From JBHGBM01 sp041946965 (lineage in GTDB: Bacteria > Acidobacteriota > Terriglobia > Bryobacterales > Bryobacteraceae), in the NCBI GenBank assembly GCA_041946965.1, contig JBHGBM010000115.1, forward strand, positions 1 to 13,449: a DNA stretch of 13,449 nt. The letters run 5' to 3'. Below are positions 9,283 through 13,449 of the stretch, in pieces; position 1 is the first letter of the stretch; each line of letters opens with the position of its first letter. Position numbers and translations under genes: made by a program. The notes below the pieces were generated by a model. That model worked only from the letters and a program-made list of their open reading frames with translations. It was not told the DNA's origin and ran no database searches.

Positions 9283-10647
9283 TCATGACTTGAAGGCCGG
9301 GTTTCGCTGCGGCATTTTCGCGCCCACGCTCCGCTGCCACTCCCGCAATTGTTCCCTGAGGCGGCGCGTCCTGTCCGGCGCCTCACGCGCCAGGTTGCGC
9401 CGCTCTCCCAGGTCCTCCCGCAGGTTGTACAGCTCCGCGTTTCCTTCCTCGTAAAACTCGATCAGCTTCCACTCGCCCGCGCGGAGCGCGGCGCCCGGCG
9501 CCCAGGTGCTTCCGTGATGGTGCGGGTAGTGCCAGTACAGCGCCTCCCGGCCCAGGGAAGACTTGCCCTGGAGCAGCGGCACGAAGCTCAGCCCGTCGCG
9601 ATGCTGCGCCGGACGCCGCGGCAGTCCCGCGAGTTGCAGCATGGTGGGGTAGAAGTCCGTGCTGATGACCGGCGCGTCCGACGTGGATCCGGGCCTGGTC
9701 ACGCCCGGTGCGCGCACGATGAGCGGAACCCGGATGCCCCCTTCGTAGCACCATCCCTTGCCTGAGCGCAGCGGAGCGTTCGAAGTGGGCCCGCCCTCCG
9801 GATTGCCGTGCGTGCACAGGCCCCCGTTGTCGGACGTGAACACCACCACGGTGCGGTCCGCCAGCTTCTGCGCCTCAAGCTCCGCCAGCACGCGCCCCAC
9901 GTTCTCGTCCATGGCGTAGAGAACGGAGGCGTAGTCCGGGTTGTCCTGATAGAGGCGCGTATTGCCGCGCCGTTCCTTCGCCAGGCGGGTGGCCGGCAGG
10001 CTGATGCCTTCCAGCTTCTTCCGGAACCGGGCGGCGTGGGGCTCCACCGGGACGATCGGGGTGTGCGGGTAGGTGAAGGCCAGGTAAAGCAAGAACGGCC
10101 GGTCCTTGGGCGCCGCGCGCAGGAACCGCACGGACTCCTCGGTGATGTTCTGGTCGCGATTGGCCGCGGCGCGGCGCGCCCCATTCACGATCGCCGCGTC
10201 GTCAAAGCCGAATTTCTGCGGCGGCGCTTCGCCCAGGTGCCACTTGCCGCGCATGAAGGTGTGATAACCGGCCTCCTTCAGCGCCTGCGCGATGGTCACT
10301 TCGCTGAGCGGCAGGCCGTCGAGGTCCTGCACGGAAAGCAGCGGGCGGTCCGTGGGTTGCAGCCCCGGAAGGTAGTCTGTGAGTCCGATGCGCGCAGGGT
10401 ATTTGCCGGTCATGATGGCGGCGCGGGTCGGGCTGCACACCGGGCAGGCGGAATACGCCCCGGTGAACCGCATTCCGGACGCGGCGAGATGGTCGATGTT
10501 CGGCGTTTCATGAAGCCGGCTGCCGTAGCAGCCCGTGTCGGCCCAGCCCAGGTCGTCACCGAGAATGAAGACGAAGTTCGGGCGGCTCGCGGCGGCTTGC
10601 GCCGGGGCGGCGGCCAGGGTGGCGAGGAATTCCCTTCTGTCGATCAC
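9283..10647 (-). CDS. Exported sulfatase (formylglycine-dependent, arylsulfatase/GALNS-like)
   Basis: A 454-aa type I sulfatase that should cleave sulfate esters, probably from sulfated glycans, outside the cytoplasm. The N-terminus MIDRREFLATLAAAPAQAAA has a twin-arginine-like RREFL motif followed by an Ala-rich stretch, suggesting Tat or lipoprotein-independent Sec export. The metal ligands Asp31-Asp32 lie in FILGDDLGWAD. The modification motif Cys71-Ser-Pro-Thr-Arg75 is intact, so Cys71 should become formylglycine. Lys135 and His137 lie in RGKWHLGE, and Asp273-Asn274 in TSDNGG. The C-terminal subdomain ends with the EALYWHYPHHHG and AGEWKLIEFYEEG pattern typical of the family. The start is GTG, the only start between an upstream in-frame stop and the RR motif; a GGAGA abuts it, closer than usual. 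The required formylglycine-generating enzyme is not in the window. The exact substrate cannot be told from sequence. Confidence 0.95.
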   Translation of the reverse strand: MIDRREFLATLAAAPAQAAASRPNFVFILGDDLGWADTGCYGSRLHETPNIDHLAASGMRFTGAYSACPVCSPTRAAIMTGKYPARIGLTDYLPGLQPTDRPLLSVQDLDGLPLSEVTIAQALKEAGYHTFMRGKWHLGEAPPQKFGFDDAAIVNGARRAAANRDQNITEESVRFLRAAPKDRPFLLYLAFTYPHTPIVPVEPHAARFRKKLEGISLPATRLAKERRGNTRLYQDNPDYASVLYAMDENVGRVLAELEAQKLADRTVVVFTSDNGGLCTHGNPEGGPTSNAPLRSGKGWCYEGGIRVPLIVRAPGVTRPGSTSDAPVISTDFYPTMLQLAGLPRRPAQHRDGLSFVPLLQGKSSLGREALYWHYPHHHGSTWAPGAALRAGEWKLIEFYEEGNAELYNLREDLGERRNLAREAPDRTRRLREQLREWQRSVGAKMPQRNPAFKS

Positions 10648-10752
10648 TCTCCGATGCTATCCGCCCGGGATGCGCGTCCGCAAGCGCCGCCCCGGAAAGA
10701 TCTGCCGAGTATTCCCACAGTATGTGCAAATGTAAGCGCGAAAAATATTCAA

Positions 10753-10781
10753 CTTACAAAAAATATAACTAGGTTTACTAT
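10753..10781 (+). promoter_or_regulatory. Candidate promoter of the marR-hdr operon
   Basis: CTTACA (10753-10758, four of six) and TACTAT (10776-10781, four of six) are 17 nt apart in an AT-rich patch unlike the rest of the window. The -10 would lie in the middle of the inverted repeat at 10763-10795, so a repressor bound there would block it. Other possible -10 hexamers nearby are TATAAC (10764-10769) and TATACT (10793-10798), so the exact start point is uncertain. Confidence 0.3.
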
Positions 10782-10795
10782 TTACCTGGTTATAT
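10763..10795. promoter_or_regulatory. Inverted repeat, probable MarR operator
   Basis: ATATAACTAGGT (10763-10774) and ACCTGGTTATAT (10784-10795) are inverted copies matching at 11 of 12 positions, separated by 9 nt. Half-site centres are 21 bp apart, two helical turns, which suits a dimeric winged-helix protein. The repeat ends 4 nt before the first ATG of the MarR gene. Auto-repression of the marR-hdrCBA operon, and perhaps control of the divergent sulfatase, is inferred from position and symmetry. Confidence 0.6.
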
Positions 10796-10799
10796 ACTG

Positions 10800-11477
10800 A
10801 TGGCGAGACAGCCTATGGCCGCCGGCGGCAGAGATGTTCTGGTCAGGGAGTTCATGGGCAGCGTGCAGATTTTCCTCGTAGCGGTAAGCGGCGTGATCGA
10901 GGAGCGCCTGCTGCACAACGGCTCTGCAAAGCCGCTCACCCTTTCGCAGTTGCGGGTGCTGGCGCTTCTGGCCCACACCGAAGCGCGGACCGTGGGAGAG
11001 GTGGCGGCGCTGCTGCGCATCAGCGACGCGGCGGCGAGCAAGGCGGTGGACAAGATGGTGCGCCGCAAGCTGGTGCGCCGGCGCGAGGCGGCGAGCGACC
11101 GGAGGGCGAGCGAACTGGCGCTCACCGAAGCGGGCGCCAGGCTGGTGCGCACCTACGAGAATTCGCGCAACCGCGAACTCGCCCGCGTGTTCGAGGAGAT
11201 CCCCCGGCAGGATGTGCGCCGCGCCGCGCTGCTGCTGGACCGCCTCACCTCGCGCATCGTGAACCAGACCGGACGGCCCGAAGGCATCTGCCTGCAATGC
11301 GGCATTCATCTTCAGAAGCGCTGCCTGGTGCGTGAGGCGGCGCGCAGCGACTGCGCGTGGAGCGCGCGCAAGAACAGGAGTAAAGCGAGAAAGCATGACA
11401 GCAATGAGCAAGGCCCCCGAACGCCGGATGCGGTTCCAGCGGGAGGCCGACCCGGAGTGGGCGCGCACGGTTCGTGA
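10800..11477 (+). CDS. MarR-family regulator with a four-cysteine C-terminal extension
   Basis: A 225-aa winged-helix protein. Residues about 15-155 form a MarR domain: LTLSQLRVLALLA, the recognition region TVGEVAALLRISDAAASKAVDKMVRR (about 64-89), and the wing with REAASDRRASELALTEAG. Beyond the usual MarR end there is an added segment with Cys164-x2-Cys167-x7-Cys175-x9-Cys185, a spacing that could hold an iron-sulfur cluster or zinc; metal binding is inference. Residues after about 190 look unstructured and overlap hdrC by 83 nt. The start could be the ATG at 10800 or the one at 10815 (Met6); neither has a good Shine-Dalgarno. A near-perfect inverted repeat lies just upstream. It is the first gene of an apparent operon with hdrC, hdrB and hdrA, so it probably represses that operon in response to redox state, metal, or a ligand. 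Confidence 0.85.
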   Translation: MARQPMAAGGRDVLVREFMGSVQIFLVAVSGVIEERLLHNGSAKPLTLSQLRVLALLAHTEARTVGEVAALLRISDAAASKAVDKMVRRKLVRRREAASDRRASELALTEAGARLVRTYENSRNRELARVFEEIPRQDVRRAALLLDRLTSRIVNQTGRPEGICLQCGIHLQKRCLVREAARSDCAWSARKNRSKARKHDSNEQGPRTPDAVPAGGRPGVGAHGS

Positions 11478-11967
11478 GAGGCCCGGCTGCGACCGCCTGT
11501 TCGCCTGTATGCAGTGCGGCGCGTGTTCGGGAACGTGTCCCCTCTCCATCTACATGGATTTCGGCCCGCGCAAGGTGATCGCGCTGGTGCGGGAGGGATT
11601 CCGGCGGGAAGCGCTTTCCTCGGAAACCATCTGGCTGTGCGCGTCCTGTTATGCCTGCGAGGTGCACTGCCCGCAGCAGATCCATCTCACCGACGTGATG
11701 TACAGCCTGAAGCGCGAGGCCATCCGGGACGGGTTGTATCCCAAGCACCTTCCGATCCCCGTTCTGGCTCAGGAGTTCTACCGCATCGTGCGCCGCAACG
11801 GGCGCACCTCAGAGTTCTGGGTCGTGCTGCGCATGGCGCTGCGCACCAACCCGTTCTCCCTGTTCGGAATGTGGCGCAGCGGCTGGGACCTGCTGCGCAC
11901 CGGCCGGCTGCACGTCAAGGGTGAGCGCATCCGGCGCCCCGATCAGCTTCCGAGGGAGGCGGCATGA
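11395..11967 (+). CDS. hdrC: Heterodisulfide reductase subunit C-like 4Fe-4S dicluster protein
   Basis: A 190-aa iron-sulfur electron-transfer subunit that passes electrons between the flavoprotein HdrA and the catalytic HdrB. It carries two cubane motifs: Cys38-MQ-Cys41-GA-Cys44-SGT-Cys48-Pro and Cys82-AS-Cys85-YA-Cys88-EVH-Cys92-Pro. Between and after them are HdrC-like segments such as DFGPRKVIALVREG, LTDVMYSLKREA and YPKHLPIPVLAQEF. There is no transmembrane segment, so it is the soluble HdrC type. The ATG at 11395 is preferred; another in-frame ATG at 11404 and a longer Arg/Ala-rich extension from 11332 are possible but the extension does not look like the family. AGGAG lies 14 nt before 11395, somewhat far. 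The 5' end overlaps the MarR gene by 83 nt and the 3' end overlaps hdrB as ATGA. Confidence 0.9.
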   Translation: MTAMSKAPERRMRFQREADPEWARTVRERPGCDRLFACMQCGACSGTCPLSIYMDFGPRKVIALVREGFRREALSSETIWLCASCYACEVHCPQQIHLTDVMYSLKREAIRDGLYPKHLPIPVLAQEFYRIVRRNGRTSEFWVVLRMALRTNPFSLFGMWRSGWDLLRTGRLHVKGERIRRPDQLPREAA

Positions 11968-12869
11968 TGCAAAGCTACAGCTACTTTCCCGGATGCTCGC
12001 TGCACGGCACGGGCGTGGCATACGACGAGAGCCTGCGCGCGCTGTTCGCGGCGCTGAGCCTCGAGCTCCAGGAGATCGACGACTGGAACTGCTGCGGCGC
12101 CACCTCGTACATGTCGATCGACGAAGGCTCCGCGTTCACGCTGTCCGCGCGCAACCTGTCGATCGCGGGCCAGGCTCATAACGGCGGCCTGCTGGCGCCG
12201 TGCAGCGCCTGCTACCTGGCGCTCCGCAAGACGCAGAAGTACGCGGCGGCGTATCCGGATATCGCCCGCAAGGTAAATGCCGCGCTCGCCGAGCAGCGGC
12301 TGGCGCCGCTCAACGGCGTCCGCGTGCGGCATCCCATCGAGGCCCTCTACGAGGACGTGGGGGTGGAGCGCATCCGCCGCGCGGTGAAGCGCAATTGGAG
12401 CGGCCCGCGGGTGGCCTGCTATTACGGCTGCCAGATCGTGCGCCCCTACGGCGAGGTGGACCGGGATCACAACCCCGTCAGGATGGACGAACTGCTGGCG
12501 GCCGCGGGCGTGCCTTCCGTCGATTACGCGCTCAAGACCAAGTGCTGCGGCGGTTCGCTTACCGGCACCATGCACGACGTGGGTGTGCGGCTCAATTACA
12601 TCCTGCTCAAGGAGGCTCTGCGGAAAGGCGCGGGCGCCGTGGTCACGGTGTGCCCGCTGTGCCAGTACAACCTGGACGCGTATCAATCGGAGATCGAGAG
12701 GCAGACCGGCGAGAAGATGAATATTCCCGTCCTGTATTTCAGCCAGGTGCTCGGTTGGGCGCTGGGCGCGGACGTGAAGACGCTGGGTCTGGGGCGTTCC
12801 CTCTCCGGACGCGACACCATCGCGCGCTGTTTCGGGACGCCTTCGGGCAAGGTGGAGGTCTATGTCTGA
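11964..12869 (+). CDS. hdrB: Heterodisulfide reductase subunit B (two CCG domains)
   Basis: A 301-aa catalytic subunit of an Hdr complex. Both cysteine-rich CCG motifs are complete. The first is Cys11-x31-Cys43-Cys44-x35-Cys80-x2-Cys83 (YFPGCSLHGTG, NCCGATSYMS, APCSACYLAL). The second is Cys156-x37-Cys194-Cys195-x34-Cys230-x2-Cys233 (ACYYGCQIVRP, TKCCGGSLTGT, VCPLCQYNLD). In methanogen HdrB these two motifs bind two noncubane [4Fe-4S] clusters that reduce the CoM-S-S-CoB disulfide. Bacteria of the kind suggested here are not expected to have those thiols, so the true substrate is unknown. GGGAGG lies 4 nt before the first ATG. That ATG overlaps the hdrC stop (ATGA), and an ATG one codon later is an alternative. 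The 3' end overlaps hdrA by 8 nt, so the three subunits are made together. Confidence 0.95.
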   Translation: MMQSYSYFPGCSLHGTGVAYDESLRALFAALSLELQEIDDWNCCGATSYMSIDEGSAFTLSARNLSIAGQAHNGGLLAPCSACYLALRKTQKYAAAYPDIARKVNAALAEQRLAPLNGVRVRHPIEALYEDVGVERIRRAVKRNWSGPRVACYYGCQIVRPYGEVDRDHNPVRMDELLAAAGVPSVDYALKTKCCGGSLTGTMHDVGVRLNYILLKEALRKGAGAVVTVCPLCQYNLDAYQSEIERQTGEKMNIPVLYFSQVLGWALGADVKTLGLGRSLSGRDTIARCFGTPSGKVEVYV

Positions 12870-13449
12870 CAACGTGCGCGCTGGCGTGTACGTTTGCCAT
12901 TGCGGTCACAATATCGCCGCCGTCGTGGATTGCGCGGACGTAGCGGCCTACGCGGGGCGGCTGCCCGGCGTCGCGGTAGCGCGCGATTACAAGTACATGT
13001 GCTCGGATCCGGGACAGGAGCTCATCGGCTCCGATATCCGCGAGTACGGCCTCAACCGCATCGTGGTCGCCTCGTGCTCTCCGCATCTGCACGAGCACAC
13101 CTTCCGCACCGCACTGGAAAAGGCCGGACTGAACCCGTACTACTTCCAGATGGTCAACATTCGGGAGCACGCCAGTTGGGTCCACCTGGACCGCGCCGGG
13201 GCCACCGGCAAAGCGCGCGACCTGGTGCGCGCCGCCGTCGCGCGCGTGAGCCGTCACCGCCCGCTCGAAAAGGGCAAGGTGAAGATCAACCCGGAGGTGC
13301 TGGTGGTGGGCGGAGGCATCGCCGGCATCCACGCCGCGCTCACGCTCGCCAACGCCGGAAAGCACGTCTACCTCGTCGAGCGGGAAGCCACCATCGGCGG
13401 CCACATGGCCAAGTTCGACAAGACCTTCCCCACGCTCGACTGCGCCGCC
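12862..13449 (+). CDS. hdrA: Heterodisulfide reductase subunit A, N-terminal part, cut by window edge
   Basis: FAD-containing core subunit of the Hdr complex; in flavin-based electron bifurcation it splits electron pairs between HdrB and a low-potential carrier such as ferredoxin. The visible 196 codons start MSDNVRAGVYVCHCGHNIAA with the N-terminal Cys12-His-Cys14 region. They continue through YMCSDPGQELI, RIVVASCSPHLHEHTFR and NIREHASWVH, all typical of full-length HdrA. The FAD-binding VVGGGIAGIHAA (Gly150-x-Gly152-x2-Gly155) follows, then IGGHMAKFDKTFPTLDC, whose Cys194 aligns with a conserved HdrA cysteine. The N-terminal region of about 145 residues separates it from the shorter QmoA and sulfur-oxidation sHdrA types. 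GGAGG lies 3 nt before the ATG, which overlaps the hdrB stop. The frame is open to the right edge; the ferredoxin-like clusters of the C-terminal half are out of view. Confidence 0.95.
   Translation, partial: MSDNVRAGVYVCHCGHNIAAVVDCADVAAYAGRLPGVAVARDYKYMCSDPGQELIGSDIREYGLNRIVVASCSPHLHEHTFRTALEKAGLNPYYFQMVNIREHASWVHLDRAGATGKARDLVRAAVARVSRHRPLEKGKVKINPEVLVVGGGIAGIHAALTLANAGKHVYLVEREATIGGHMAKFDKTFPTLDCAA

Noticed and set aside
5703..9386. 1227-codon open frame on the minus strand opposite metH and the phosphoesterase
   Set aside because: It spans two confidently identified plus-strand genes, has low-complexity Arg/His/Gly composition and no domain.
10731..10758. Second inverted repeat TGTAAG...CTTACA upstream of marR
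   Set aside because: Arms are only 6 bp and the flanks do not match; this can arise by chance in AT-rich DNA. The 22-bp centre spacing is noted but is not enough.
11332..11394. N-terminal extension of hdrC from an earlier ATG
   Set aside because: The added 21 residues are Arg/Ala-rich and encoded within the MarR cysteine segment; the family-like sequence begins after 11395.
11395..13449. sHdr sulfur-oxidation or Qmo complex
   Set aside because: The HdrA N-terminal region of about 145 residues with CxC is absent from those shorter types, and no lipoate-binding or tusA/dsrE genes are in view on the left side. The right flank is not visible, so this is a provisional rejection.

Overview
The window is a GC-rich (roughly two-thirds G+C by eye), densely packed bacterial chromosomal segment with no sign of phage, insertion sequences, CRISPR or RNA genes. 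The gene mix (sucCD, trpD, full-length metH, a secreted YncE-propeller/phosphoesterase fusion, a secreted sulfatase, and an Hdr-type operon) suggests an Acidobacteriota member, perhaps of the Solibacter/Bryobacter type. That placement is an inference from gene content and has not been tested by search.

Layout. Minus strand, 1-1571: succinyl-CoA synthetase, sucC followed by sucD; sucD runs off the left edge. Divergent from it on the plus strand is trpD (1659-2690). trpD converges on, and overlaps by 26 bp, a small degenerate response-regulator receiver protein on the minus strand (2665-3045). A 146-bp divergent region with two facing candidate promoters separates that gene from metH (3192-6734, plus), the cobalamin-dependent methionine synthase. 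It is followed 9 nt later by a large exported beta-propeller/phosphoesterase (6744-9269). That gene converges, with 13 bp between stops, on an exported formylglycine-type sulfatase (9283-10647, minus).

From 10648 to the right edge lies the most interesting part. A 152-bp divergent region ends in a sharply AT-rich patch carrying a near-perfect 12-bp-arm inverted repeat. Next come a MarR-family regulator with a four-cysteine C-terminal extension (10800-11477) and tightly overlapping hdrC, hdrB and hdrA genes (11395 to the end; hdrA is cut by the edge). HdrC carries two CxxCxxCxxxCP clusters. HdrB has both cysteine-rich CCG motifs intact. HdrA has the N-terminal CxC region plus the FAD GxGxxG fold. 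This looks like a complete HdrABC-type electron-transfer (probably electron-bifurcating) module under a possibly redox- or metal-sensing MarR repressor that binds its own promoter. The physiological disulfide or other acceptor, and the electron-input module, would lie beyond the right edge.
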